A DNA stretch of 64,000 nucleotides, taken from assembly GCF_004114935.1 (NCBI RefSeq), contig NZ_CP022221.1:2749001-2813000 (forward strand). The letters run 5' to 3'. How positions within the stretch are numbered: the stretch's first letter is position 1; every line of letters begins with the position of its first letter. Below are positions 30,138 to 39,251 of the stretch, piece after piece. The notes under the pieces were generated by a model. It was given only the letters and a program-made list of their open reading frames with translations, made no database searches and was not told the origin of the DNA. Source of the stretch: Bradyrhizobium zhanjiangense (GTDB lineage: Bacteria; Pseudomonadota; Alphaproteobacteria; Rhizobiales; Xanthobacteraceae). The position numbers and the translations under genes were made by a program.

Positions 30138-32306
30138 CTAACCGCCAACATTCGTACTGACATCGAACGCATCAATGCTGATTCCACGCAAGTTTGTCGC
30201 TGCGGGTAACTTGTTAGAGGCAAGTCGACCAGCAAGCTCTCGGGAGCGAGCGGGCCACGTATTTACATGCAACACCATGGGAAGGTCCGGAATGGGTGTC
30301 GGATTCCATACACCGCGTCGGTGAACGAGCGTTCCGTCGACAAGCCATCGGATTTCGCACGGGTCCCATTCTATCGCAAAGCGGTGCGGAGCTCTTGATG
30401 CGTCGAATCCCAACGGGATAGCTACCGGCGTTCCGCGATAACCGTAATCAAATTTAGCGCCTTCCGAGCCAGGATTGTAAAAGACATTCACGAGAAGTTG
30501 GGTCGGACAGTTGCCTGCTATCTCGATATCGATCTCCTGGCGAGGAGAGGCTCGGTACAGGAAGAAGCCCGTAATCACGCCCGGAACGTTCGTCGCTTGT
30601 AAGATCGCCTCGAAACGTCCGTACAAAAAGCTGCCGCAACTGGAAATGGCTGCTGCGGCGAAATTGCGAACGCCGAGCGCCTCTTCGCGTACGGCAAGCG
30701 AGAGGCCTCCCTCCGCACATGCCGATACGTTAGAATGCCGAAACAGACCAAGATTCCCAGGGAAGGTGTCGTTTCTGAGTAACCATCGCGACGGCTGCAC
30801 CACCTCGCTCAGATCATCGTCAAAGACGATTCTTGAACCGCGTGTCGGTCCTTCGAACGAGATCGTTCGTATTCCGCGCCAAATAGCATTAGGCTCCGCA
30901 ATCCACGGAGACCGATCGTGGCGCAGCTGCCTTATTCGAGGGTTGGGCGTGGCCGCCTCGGCCGTTCCGAGATACTTTCGCTGACCGATCTCCTCGACAC
31001 GGGGGTAGGATGCCACGGGCGGGGGTGTCCGTAAGTGTTCGCAAAGCGCGCGCCAACGAAAAGTCTCGTCCCCCTTCAAGCAAACGACGTCAGCACCTAA
31101 TAGATTGATCAGCAACTGATCGCTGGCTGGATCATCGATTTCACCGTGCTCGGTAACTATGAACTTCGCTTGCGGAAAGCGCTGCACAAGCTGGTCCACG
31201 TGAGGCTCCAGTGAACCCACATTTACGTAAGCGTCAAAGTTGCCCCTCTTCCCGGCCAGCAGCGCTTTCAATTCCGTTTCAGGAAGCCGGTCGAGATCGC
31301 TGCAGCACCGGTAGCCAAGCATTGATAGAGCCATTGCTACAGATGACAGGCCGGTCCCGGGTCTGCCGAACGCGAAAACAGGAAAGCAGGTCGGCCGTTG
31401 GTGAAATAGCGCTGTGCTGCCATAATCGAGCACTCCAATCTTGGTCAGGGCCGGCAGTATGGAATAAGAGTTCGTCGATACCAGGTCAGCACGCTGGTGT
31501 ATCACCGGACGACGTAGGGCACGGACGTCGATCTCTTGGAATTGCTGATTGATCCATAAGTCGATCGGACCGCGGCACGGAAGCAGGTTCAGAAGCTTCT
31601 GGGCGCTTTTCTTCGACAGGACGTAGCCGGATAAATACCAAAGTCCGCGTTCCGGGCGGAACAAGTTCGCTGAAATGAGCTCCTTCGGCGCACCATGTCG
31701 CGCCTCGGCGTAAGAGAGATACAGGACATCAAATTTAGGATCACCCCCGTCAGCTTTCGTCATCTCATCCCACGCTTGATCGATCGCGTGGGCGAGACCT
31801 CGTTCAAGCCAGACGTCGTCTTCCACTATGAGCGCATAATTGGCGGAAGATTGGGCAATAGATCTCCAGACACCGATATGGGAGCGCGCGATTGCGACCT
31901 CTGCCGAACTCATGCAGATCGGGCGTGTTAGATCGAATCCGTCAGGTAGCGCTTGGGGCTGTGGCTCAACATAGAGCTGATCGCCCAAGGTATAAAATGG
32001 ATAGACGGCCTCCCCATCAGGCAAATCCTGGGAGACGCTCTGGGCGTCAACGGCTGAGTACCGTGTTGTCCTGGTGCCAAGATCATTTCCCTCCGCATCC
32101 AAAACGCAAGCGAACTCTCGCTGAATCTCAGCCCAACGCCTGGGCTGACGGTCGAGATTGATGACGTAAATTTGGGAAATGCCAGACCGCTCGGGCGTTT
32201 CCGATCGAAATGTAGCCGACTGCCTACGTGGCAGACGTTGTCGTAGGTTTAAAGCGAGGTAATGCAGAATCCGGTAGGCAGTGTGAAATGGCTTCGTCAA
32301 ATTCAT
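30138..32306 (-). CDS. GT25 / sulfotransferase-like / GH16 three-domain protein
   Basis: 722 residues with three parts. Residues about 45-290: family GT25 glycosyltransferase (ISQIYVINLDRQPRRW; acidic motif LIVEDDVWLE), the type that adds sugars to lipopolysaccharide. Residues about 300-430: a P-loop segment (FGRPGTGLSSVAMALSMLG) like nucleotide-sulfate sulfotransferases. Residues about 490-710: a GH16-type jelly roll with EIDIEI at 591-596, the usual catalytic E-x-D-x-E pattern. It starts 15 bp after the preceding GT32-type gene, so the two form one operon. No signal peptide is evident. The domain calls are fair; the combined role (building and trimming a sulfated surface glycan) is inference. 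Confidence 0.72.
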   Translation of the reverse strand: MNLTKPFHTAYRILHYLALNLRQRLPRRQSATFRSETPERSGISQIYVINLDRQPRRWAEIQREFACVLDAEGNDLGTRTTRYSAVDAQSVSQDLPDGEAVYPFYTLGDQLYVEPQPQALPDGFDLTRPICMSSAEVAIARSHIGVWRSIAQSSANYALIVEDDVWLERGLAHAIDQAWDEMTKADGGDPKFDVLYLSYAEARHGAPKELISANLFRPERGLWYLSGYVLSKKSAQKLLNLLPCRGPIDLWINQQFQEIDVRALRRPVIHQRADLVSTNSYSILPALTKIGVLDYGSTALFHQRPTCFPVFAFGRPGTGLSSVAMALSMLGYRCCSDLDRLPETELKALLAGKRGNFDAYVNVGSLEPHVDQLVQRFPQAKFIVTEHGEIDDPASDQLLINLLGADVVCLKGDETFRWRALCEHLRTPPPVASYPRVEEIGQRKYLGTAEAATPNPRIRQLRHDRSPWIAEPNAIWRGIRTISFEGPTRGSRIVFDDDLSEVVQPSRWLLRNDTFPGNLGLFRHSNVSACAEGGLSLAVREEALGVRNFAAAAISSCGSFLYGRFEAILQATNVPGVITGFFLYRASPRQEIDIEIAGNCPTQLLVNVFYNPGSEGAKFDYGYRGTPVAIPLGFDASRAPHRFAIEWDPCEIRWLVDGTLVHRRGVWNPTPIPDLPMVLHVNTWPARSRELAGRLASNKLPAATNLRGISIDAFDVSTNVGG

Positions 32307-32321
32307 CGCGAGCTGCTTCTG

Positions 32322-33158
32322 CTACTGATCAAATCGCTTTTGGTTGGAGTGACGCCAATTTCGCCGATCGTTGCGATAGCTTAAGGGCCATTTGGAAATA
32401 GCGAATAAGTCCCAGTCTCGCAGGACAACGACCTCCCGCTCTATAGTGCCCGAAGTGACTCCGAGTTCGAAGATCGTTCGGGATAGAATTCCTGGGCCGG
32501 TTGTTGCCTGGATCTCGGGCAAAGCGCCATCAATCGAATTCTCGAGAGCTTCGGTTGAGCGCTGCAAGGCCAGCTGGATGACTGGGTGACGCCGAGCAGC
32601 GATAAGCGGATTGTTGTTGAAGTAGAAAATCCAATTGGGTGTAAAGGTTTCCGCCGTAAGGAAGCTAGCTGTGCTTACCATCGAAGCGGTCGCTATGTCG
32701 TAGCAAAGGGGGTGGACCTTCAAGCGAGTGTCTTCGAAGAGCCAATCAATATGTGACCCAATACAAACGTCGTCCGCGTCGACATAGAAGCCTCCCTCCA
32801 CCGACAGGTAACACAAGCGAAAGTAGTCCGCCTGCATGGCCGGATGGTAGCATCGGTCGAAAGCTTGCTCGTAGCGACGACCAAGTGAAGTGCGGATGTA
32901 TGATCGCGCGGTAAACTCGTCGAAGAGGACATGCTTGAACCCCACTTCTTGCCAGCGGGCCCATGATGCGATGCATTCCTCCACGTCAGGCGGAAGATTC
33001 TGTAGATCGTGCCAAAACTGTATGATTGTCTTAGGCGGTTGCTCTCGGAGGCTGCGGCCAGCCAACGCGCACTCGGTCCGCTGAACCATTCCTCTGATGA
33101 ACTCTGAGCGCTGCCGGTGGTGCTCAGGGCTGTCGGTCATGTCCACGCTATGAATCAT
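32322..33158 (-). CDS. GT32-type glycosyltransferase with DxD motif
   Basis: 278 residues resembling the Och1/TcdA-like sugar-binding glycosyltransferases (GT32). Early KTIIQFWHD is the family start block. MQADYFRLCYLSVEGGFYVD leads to the metal-binding DADD that coordinates the nucleotide sugar. Probably cytoplasmic, acting on a surface polysaccharide or glycolipid. First gene of a two-gene operon with the GT25/GH16 protein, divergent from the carbamoyltransferase across a 140-bp gap. The start is at 33158 or at the next Met, 18 bp in. Confidence 0.8.
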   Translation of the reverse strand: MIHSVDMTDSPEHHRQRSEFIRGMVQRTECALAGRSLREQPPKTIIQFWHDLQNLPPDVEECIASWARWQEVGFKHVLFDEFTARSYIRTSLGRRYEQAFDRCYHPAMQADYFRLCYLSVEGGFYVDADDVCIGSHIDWLFEDTRLKVHPLCYDIATASMVSTASFLTAETFTPNWIFYFNNNPLIAARRHPVIQLALQRSTEALENSIDGALPEIQATTGPGILSRTIFELGVTSGTIEREVVVLRDWDLFAISKWPLSYRNDRRNWRHSNQKRFDQ

Positions 33159-33298
33159 AGCCTATCGTAGTGGTTTCAACGCTTGCCATCTACACGTAAT
33201 TATATCTTAATCAGATTTAGCTGGCGGAGGGTTTAACGCCGAGGTCTGGAGAGTTTAGGGCGGCAGGTATTGGGTGATATATTGGGAATTGCGGTGCA

Positions 33299-34921
33299 AT
33301 GAATATTCTTGCGTTCAATCCGGGGCATGACGGAGCGGTTTCCTATCTTAAAGACGCCCATTTGGCACTTTCGGTGGAGGCCGAGAAAAATTCGAATTAC
33401 CGATATTCTCCGATATCATCCAGCGACGTCTTCAACGTTCTCGGAGAAATCAGCGCGATACCAGACGTCATTTGCACCGGCGGCTGGTGGCCGCGCGATC
33501 ACTTCGAATATGTACGCGGGCCCGTTGCTCACGCCGGCTATCGTGGAGTGTCGAAGAGTGAAATTATGGTCGGGCGGCGACATTTCCTCGGGAAATCAAT
33601 TCATTCCTTTTCATCGTCGCACGAGCGCTCACACCTCCTTTGCGCGTTCGGAATGTCCCCATTGCCGAAAGGCACGCCCTGTTATGCGCTGATCTGGGAG
33701 GGCGCGATCGGCAGCTTTTACGAAATCGATCCGGAGTTACACATCAAAGTCGTGGGTGAGCCTTTGGATAAGCCGGGAAATCGGTACTCCATGCTCTATG
33801 GCTTGGCCGATCCATCCTTCCCTAAAAATACTCCCTACTTTCGAATTTCTGATGCTGGCAAGTTGATGGCTTTGGCCTCATTTTCCCGGCGAAACGAACC
33901 AACATCCTCCGAAAAGAAACTGCTGAAGTTTCTGTTGGAGGGGCCGTATAAGCAGCTATCCGAATACGACGGGCCCGAAGGGTTGCCGTATTGCGACGTG
34001 GGACTGGATGACGCCGAGTTCCGCAACTTCGCTGGTATCTTCAGTGATAGGCTATTCGATATCTTCTATCAGTTCGCTAAATCGAAGCTGAAACGAGGTA
34101 TGCCGCTGCTCATAGCCGGTGGCTGCGGTCTGAACTGCGACTGGAATACAAAATGGCGTTACACTGGGCTGTTCAGCGAAATCTTCGTACCGCCTGTTGC
34201 GAATGACTCGGGCTCTGCCATTGGTACGGCGATTGACGCGCAATATCACTTTACGGGCAATCCAAAGATCGACTGGAACGTGTATTCCGGAATGTCATTC
34301 GAAGCAGCCGGCGTTTTCGATTTGGCGCAGTATCATACAGTTGAAGCCAACTACGAGACGATTGCCGACATGCTTGCCCATGACCTTGTGCTTGGTTGGG
34401 TGAACGGCAGATATGAGGTAGGTCCTCGTGCATTGGGCAATCGCTCCATTCTCGCTGCGCCGTTTAAGGACAGCACGAGAATACGATTGAATGAGATCAA
34501 GCAGCGTGAGCAGTTTCGTCCGATCGCGCCTGTTTGCCTGGAAGAAGATGCCGCAACATGGTTCGGCTGCAACTGGTCGAGCCCATACATGCTCTACACC
34601 CAAAAGGCGAATACCAGTGCCTTGGCCGCGGTCACCCATGTGAACGGAACCGCACGTCTTCAGACGGTTTCAGCAGCTACAAACCGGCCCCTATATGAGC
34701 TGCTTTGTGCGTTCAAGGCCAGGACCGGTTATGGAGTCCTTTGCAATACGTCTCTCAATTTCAACGGACGAGGGTTCATAAACAGGATTGAAGATCTATC
34801 GGCTTACGTTTTGGATCGGGGGTTGGATGGGTTTGTAGCTGAGGGCAAGGCGTACCTCGTGAAGTCATCTCCTTATTCTCAGACCTTCATGGCAGACACC
34901 AAAGTCCCCTCGAAGGGATGA
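33299..34921 (+). CDS. carbamoyltransferase (NodU/TobZ family)
   Basis: O-carbamoyltransferase that uses carbamoyl phosphate and ATP to carbamoylate a sugar or related hydroxyl. The N-terminal Kae1-like fold has NPGHDGAVSYL and SSSHERSHLLCAFG; the C-terminal domain has VNGRYEVGPRALGNRSILA and QFRPIAPVCLEEDA, all family hallmarks. 540 residues is near the usual 550-600. It is related to NodU, which decorates Nod factors, but the N-terminus differs from typical NodU (no MRICGIKLTHDGAIA-like start), so I do not use that symbol. It is divergent from the glycosyltransferase operon, which suggests a shared glycan substrate. Confidence 0.85.
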   Translation: MNILAFNPGHDGAVSYLKDAHLALSVEAEKNSNYRYSPISSSDVFNVLGEISAIPDVICTGGWWPRDHFEYVRGPVAHAGYRGVSKSEIMVGRRHFLGKSIHSFSSSHERSHLLCAFGMSPLPKGTPCYALIWEGAIGSFYEIDPELHIKVVGEPLDKPGNRYSMLYGLADPSFPKNTPYFRISDAGKLMALASFSRRNEPTSSEKKLLKFLLEGPYKQLSEYDGPEGLPYCDVGLDDAEFRNFAGIFSDRLFDIFYQFAKSKLKRGMPLLIAGGCGLNCDWNTKWRYTGLFSEIFVPPVANDSGSAIGTAIDAQYHFTGNPKIDWNVYSGMSFEAAGVFDLAQYHTVEANYETIADMLAHDLVLGWVNGRYEVGPRALGNRSILAAPFKDSTRIRLNEIKQREQFRPIAPVCLEEDAATWFGCNWSSPYMLYTQKANTSALAAVTHVNGTARLQTVSAATNRPLYELLCAFKARTGYGVLCNTSLNFNGRGFINRIEDLSAYVLDRGLDGFVAEGKAYLVKSSPYSQTFMADTKVPSKG

Positions 34922-34998
34922 GGAGAGCGAGTCTCGCCAGTCCATCAATTCTCGATCTCAACTGCTGTCGGTGCCCGGCGGGTCCTTCAAGGAACAAT

Positions 34999-36312
34999 CT
35001 AAGACGCCTTACGGTCGCTGCCCTCGTGGTCTTCGAGCAGAGGTACCTCCAGGCTGGGGATTTCAGGCATCGCCTTGCCCGCAATTGCCTGGAGGTCACC
35101 CACCATGCCGACGGTAGAATCAATAACGGAAAGGATCTGGGTTTCACGCTTAGCCCACTGCCGGACCATGAACTTGCGCTCGCTATCTAGGTCCTTGCGC
35201 ATGTCGTTGAACTTCTCGACCACGGCCTCAACCCGCTGCCGGAACTTCGTGCCGGTCAAATAATGATAGACCTGCTCCATCTTGGTCTGCTGGCCTTGCT
35301 GGACCAGACGCGAGTTGCTGACATCAATCAACGCCTGACGAAGCGCGACCGCGACGGGCAGGGCGCAGCGGGGATGGGCTACCCACACGCCATCCATCAG
35401 GTCGAACTGCTCGATGTGCTTGGGCAGGGCGTGCGAGATGATGAGCGCCACGTCGGCTCCCGATCGGCGCTGATCGTCACGCAATTTGGCGAGCCATCCG
35501 TCGCTCCAGGCCTTGGTGCGCTTGGTTTCCCAGAGAATGATGCCGGCAGGCTGGCCCACCGCTGCATTGACCTGCTGAATAACGTCGGCGCCAAGCTCGC
35601 CTTTGCCAACCGGCTCGATCGAGTCCGTCGGGAAACGTCCGCGCAGCAACTCCTCAAGCTCAAGCTCTAAAACCTCGCCCTGGGACTGCTGAGAGCCTTG
35701 CTCGGCCTTGCGCTTCAGTTCCTCGATGGTCCGCGCCATCGACTCGATGGTCTGGTCTTTCTCGGCCACCCGCAGGCGGGCAGCCTCATCGGCCTCTTGC
35801 CGGGCTTTCACCTGGATCTGTTCAACGGAAGCCTGCACCCGCTTTTCGACCGTAAGGTCGAGCTCACGCTTTTCATCATCGAGGGCGCGTTGCTTACGCA
35901 TCAGCTCGGCCTGCTGTTGCTGGGCCTCGGCAAGCTTCGCGTTGTTGGCCGCCAGGGTCTTGCGTAGCTCCTCAAGCTCAGCGCCCTTCAACTGAACCTC
36001 GGCAGCGACGGCTTCCCGCGCTTTCTTCGCCTCCGCGGCGGCGATCTGGCTGCGCTCGGCAGCCATCCGCTGCTTGATTTGGACTTCGATCTGCTCGCGC
36101 GACTTCTCAAGCTGCTCGCGCTCCTGCCGCAACGCTTCCGTCTTGCGAGCGACCTCGGCATCCTTGCTGGCAAGCTGCTCGTGGAAGCGCCGACGCGTTT
36201 CCTCGATCAGAGGCGCGGCCAGCGACTCTGTAAGCTTGATCTCGTGATTGCAGTTCGGGCAGTTGAGGGTGGGCTCATGCGCAGCATAAGCCGCCGTTGC
36301 TTTCAAGTTCAT
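34999..36312 (-). CDS. DUF2130 coiled-coil protein
   Basis: 437 residues: a short zinc-ribbon-like N-terminus (LNCPNCNHEI), a long charged coiled coil (about 45-215), and the DUF2130 domain (about 225-400), predicted to have a PD-(D/E)XK-like fold, with ELGADVIQQV and IILWETKRTKAW. Function is not established. DUF2130 proteins are often found on mobile islands. Downstream (in gene direction) of the integrase/XRE remnant. Confidence 0.82.
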   Translation of the reverse strand: MNLKATAAYAAHEPTLNCPNCNHEIKLTESLAAPLIEETRRRFHEQLASKDAEVARKTEALRQEREQLEKSREQIEVQIKQRMAAERSQIAAAEAKKAREAVAAEVQLKGAELEELRKTLAANNAKLAEAQQQQAELMRKQRALDDEKRELDLTVEKRVQASVEQIQVKARQEADEAARLRVAEKDQTIESMARTIEELKRKAEQGSQQSQGEVLELELEELLRGRFPTDSIEPVGKGELGADVIQQVNAAVGQPAGIILWETKRTKAWSDGWLAKLRDDQRRSGADVALIISHALPKHIEQFDLMDGVWVAHPRCALPVAVALRQALIDVSNSRLVQQGQQTKMEQVYHYLTGTKFRQRVEAVVEKFNDMRKDLDSERKFMVRQWAKRETQILSVIDSTVGMVGDLQAIAGKAMPEIPSLEVPLLEDHEGSDRKAS

Positions 36313-36327
36313 GAGCCCCCCTTTGTC

Positions 36328-36440
36328 CGTCTCTATGCTGCCGGAATGAAGGTTATCCGGCCAGCCTCGCCACGCTTACGATGCGGCTTTACCGTGATTT
36401 CCACATCCTGGTCGAACGCAGTGAGCATCCGCAGCAGCTT
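36328..36440 (-). pseudogene. 3' end of XRE antitoxin-like gene
   Basis: In the -1 frame relative to the integrase fragment the sequence reads GEKLLRMLTAFDQDVEITVK and ends IPAA-stop. This is the typical C-terminal tail of small XRE/HigA-like regulators (COG5606). Its HTH domain is missing, replaced by integrase sequence, so a deletion joined the two genes at about 36440. Confidence 0.55.
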
Positions 36441-36909
36441 TTCCCCACCTTTCCTTGGCCTGTGCAATCCGCTGCATGCGGTACTCGTTCACGAGACCGC
36501 CGGTGATCTCCGAAAGGCCCTTCTTGCCAAAGAAGGGAATAAGGTACTTGCGCGCCCGGCGCTCATGGCCGGCGATATAGACGGGATTGCGCTGGCCTTC
36601 CGTCAGCACTGGAAACTCTTCTAGGAATTTCTCTGCGGCCGCCTTGAACGTCGGCTCCTTCTTGCGAGCGGTGACCTTTTCCAGGTCACCGCTCCTCACC
36701 ATTCCGCGTAACTTGAGATACCACTCCTCGGCGACTTCCTCGGCCTGCCGGAGATCGTCCTTCTCCGTGGAGGATCGGTATTGCTTCCCTTCAATCGTTG
36801 CCGAGCAATGATATCGGCCGCGCTTCCCGCGGCGGTAAAGGTGGACCTTGCCACCAAGGATGATGTGGTTCTTTTGCTTTTCAGCCCTTTGCAGCGCGAC
36901 GTCGTCCAT
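36376..36909 (-). pseudogene. tyrosine integrase, N-terminal fragment
   Basis: From MDDVALQRAEKQKN (ATG 36909) the protein has an Arm-type N-terminus (VHLYRRGKRGRYHCSATIEG) and a SAM-like core-binding domain (FLEEFPVLTEGQRNPVY, LIPFFGKKGLSEITGGLVNEYR). It then breaks off at about 36440, before the catalytic R-H-R-Y domain. The remaining codons to 36376 are out-of-frame XRE antitoxin sequence. A GTG/ATG start further out (37005) is less likely. A dead integrase, probably of a former genomic island. Confidence 0.7.
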
Positions 36910-37365
36910 GACGCTTGTCTTTCGTTGGCCCGCGGTGGCACACGCTGAGCGTGCTAAAACCGCGTGTTGTGCTAACACTGTGCTAAGGGTTCGAGGCTCC
37001 GTCAATCGCCTAAGATGATGATTTATCGGACAAAATTTATCTTAGCCAATCAATGGTAAGAATTTTAAGTCCTTCAAATTACCGGTTAGAGCGTCTCTGG
37101 AGGGGGCGCGAGCGGGCGCGTTCAATGACCACGATGGTCCGCTTTGGCCGTGGGGCAAGGCACCCGACGTGCCGGGCGGTGCTGGCCACGGAAGCCGACC
37201 ATACCTCATCGGCATCGCATGGATGATGACGAGAACTGGCTGACTATGTCCGGCAAGCGATCACAATGCGGTCCGGAACAGGGCGGGTAACGGCAGTCAT
37301 CCAAATTAGTGAGACGCCAGGAAGAGGGTATCCGGTGCGAATGCGATCCGGTGCCGGCCGTAGCC

Positions 37366-37397
37366 TCGTCAGCTTCTCGAAAGCTTTCCCGCATACT
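37366..37397 (+). promoter_or_regulatory. tts box, near-consensus
   Basis: TCGTCAGCTTCTCGAAAGCT (37366-37385) followed by TTCCCGCATACTCA matches the TtsI-binding tts box of rhizobial type III secretion regulons as I know it, essentially base for base in the conserved blocks. It lies about 335 bp upstream of the polygalacturonase on the same strand, with no other gene between. Confidence 0.8.
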
Positions 37398-37732
37398 CAC
37401 TGACCCACTGCTCCCTGGACGAGAGGCTGGCGTAAATTCACGCGCATTGTAGATGCAAAAATGCCGAAATCGGGGACCGGTTGGGAGCTCAATCAGTGTG
37501 AGCAGGCTGACGTTACGAAGTTGTTGGATTTTCGGACTATCGCAGAACGCTTCGTCTTTTTCGCGCACCGGGCAAGGTGCTACTGCGCGATCGCGAGGTC
37601 CAGGCGTCTGCTGCGTCGTATAAACGTCATCTTGCGCGCGCCAGTGACGCGCGCGGCGGCTCGGTCGAGCCAGCGCTCAATATCAGACAAGGCACGCGGC
37701 AAGGATGCGCGTGACAAAGCACGAGTAGGTCA

Positions 37733-39031
37733 ATGACAAAGCGTTTTCGCAACTGGACCCTATTGTCCATACTCGCCTCCATGGTTGTCTGCCCCGCCGC
37801 AAAAGCGCAAGACCGCCGGACTATCGCCGAACCTGTTGCACCTCATACGGTCTGCGATCGCCCTGTACCTTCCGGCAAGAACGATACAGTTAGCCTACAG
37901 GACGCCATTCAACATTGCCCCGATGGCGCTGCAGTTTATCTTGGGCGCGGCGAGTTTCACTCAGGTCCACTCGAGATGAAATCGGGCGTGACCTTATGGG
38001 TCGGACGCGGTGCGACACTGATCGCCATCCCCGAACCTGCTGCTTACGACAGGGGCCTCGGACAATGTGGTCGCATTGCGGAAAAGGGCGACGGTTGCCG
38101 GCCATTCATCAGCTTTTCTAAAACGCGCGGCGGCGGCATCTACGGAGAGGGCATCATCGATGGTCAGGGCGGCGCAATGATCGGCGGCGGCCCGGAAACC
38201 TGGTGGCAGCTAGCCCGCCGCGCCCAAGCCCAGGGCGGCAATCAGAACGCCCCACGCTTGATCCAGGTCGATCATGCGCAGGACATCATGTTCTCTGGTG
38301 TCACCTTGCGCAACGCTGCCAATTTTCATGTCGCGATGAACCGGGTTGAAGGTGCCACGTTTTGGGGCCTGACGATCGATTCGCCGGCGGATGCCCGCAA
38401 CACCGATGGCATCGATCTTGGCGCCAGTCAGGATGTGACCATCACCCACAGCTTGATCCGTACGGGTGACGACAACGTCGCAATCAAGGCCGGCGATAAT
38501 GGCTCAAGCAGCCATATCTCGATCATTGATAATTATTTCGGCTGGGGGCATGGCATGTCGATCGGCAGCGAGGTGAATTCCGGGGCCAGAGACATATTGG
38601 TGCGTAATCTGACGCTGGATGGTACGACGTCGGGCCTGCGCATCAAGAGCGATGTTAGTCGAGGCGGTCTGGTCGAGAGCGTGACTTATGAGTACGTGTG
38701 CCTGAGGGGCAACCGGTGGCCGCTCACTTTCGATACAAAATATGATCCGCGCGCTCAAGGCACGAGGATTCCGGTCTATCGGCAAATCATTCTCCGTCAT
38801 GTGCATGGCGACACTGGTGTGCTGCTGATGCGCGGCGTAGACGGGCGGCATGCCCTGGACGTGACACTCGAAGATGTCCGATTTGCCAATTCCGCGACTT
38901 GGCAACTTGAACATGCGAACGTCACCGCAAATCACTCTGACGTATGGCCCCCGCTGCCCGGACGAGCTACACAACCGCTGCTGCGCGGATCGGAGGTATG
39001 TTCCAGGGCATTCCGCGACGGCAATCGGTAA
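37733..39031 (+). CDS. secreted polygalacturonase (GH28)
   Basis: Exo- or endo-polygalacturonase that hydrolyses pectin. The ATG at 37733 begins a Sec signal peptide (WTLLSILASMVVCPAAKAQ), cleaved near residue 26. The right-handed beta-helix carries the GH28 motifs NTDG, GDDNVAIK, GHGMSIGSE and RIKSD. 432 residues, complete. Followed 220 bp later by a pectin methylesterase on the same strand; together they would de-esterify and cut plant-wall pectin, plausibly during infection. The tts box upstream suggests induction together with the type III secretion genes by TtsI and flavonoids; export itself would be by Sec and probably type II secretion. Confidence 0.93.
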   Translation: MTKRFRNWTLLSILASMVVCPAAKAQDRRTIAEPVAPHTVCDRPVPSGKNDTVSLQDAIQHCPDGAAVYLGRGEFHSGPLEMKSGVTLWVGRGATLIAIPEPAAYDRGLGQCGRIAEKGDGCRPFISFSKTRGGGIYGEGIIDGQGGAMIGGGPETWWQLARRAQAQGGNQNAPRLIQVDHAQDIMFSGVTLRNAANFHVAMNRVEGATFWGLTIDSPADARNTDGIDLGASQDVTITHSLIRTGDDNVAIKAGDNGSSSHISIIDNYFGWGHGMSIGSEVNSGARDILVRNLTLDGTTSGLRIKSDVSRGGLVESVTYEYVCLRGNRWPLTFDTKYDPRAQGTRIPVYRQIILRHVHGDTGVLLMRGVDGRHALDVTLEDVRFANSATWQLEHANVTANHSDVWPPLPGRATQPLLRGSEVCSRAFRDGNR

Positions 39032-39251
39032 GCACTACACCCGGCGCCGAACTCAGGTGGTGAGTTCCGCATCTGGGGCCAAGCTTACTGGTGTTGACGA
39101 AGGTCGGCCTCATGTCCCGAGTTGGTTGCAATTGGCCGACGGTTTTGCAGGGCCGGAAATGCCAAGGTGACGTGCAGGTTCTGATTTGGCGATGAAAATC
39201 TCGTGTCGATGCGCGGCGGCTATCCCGCTGAGAAACGAAGCGTAGGATCAC

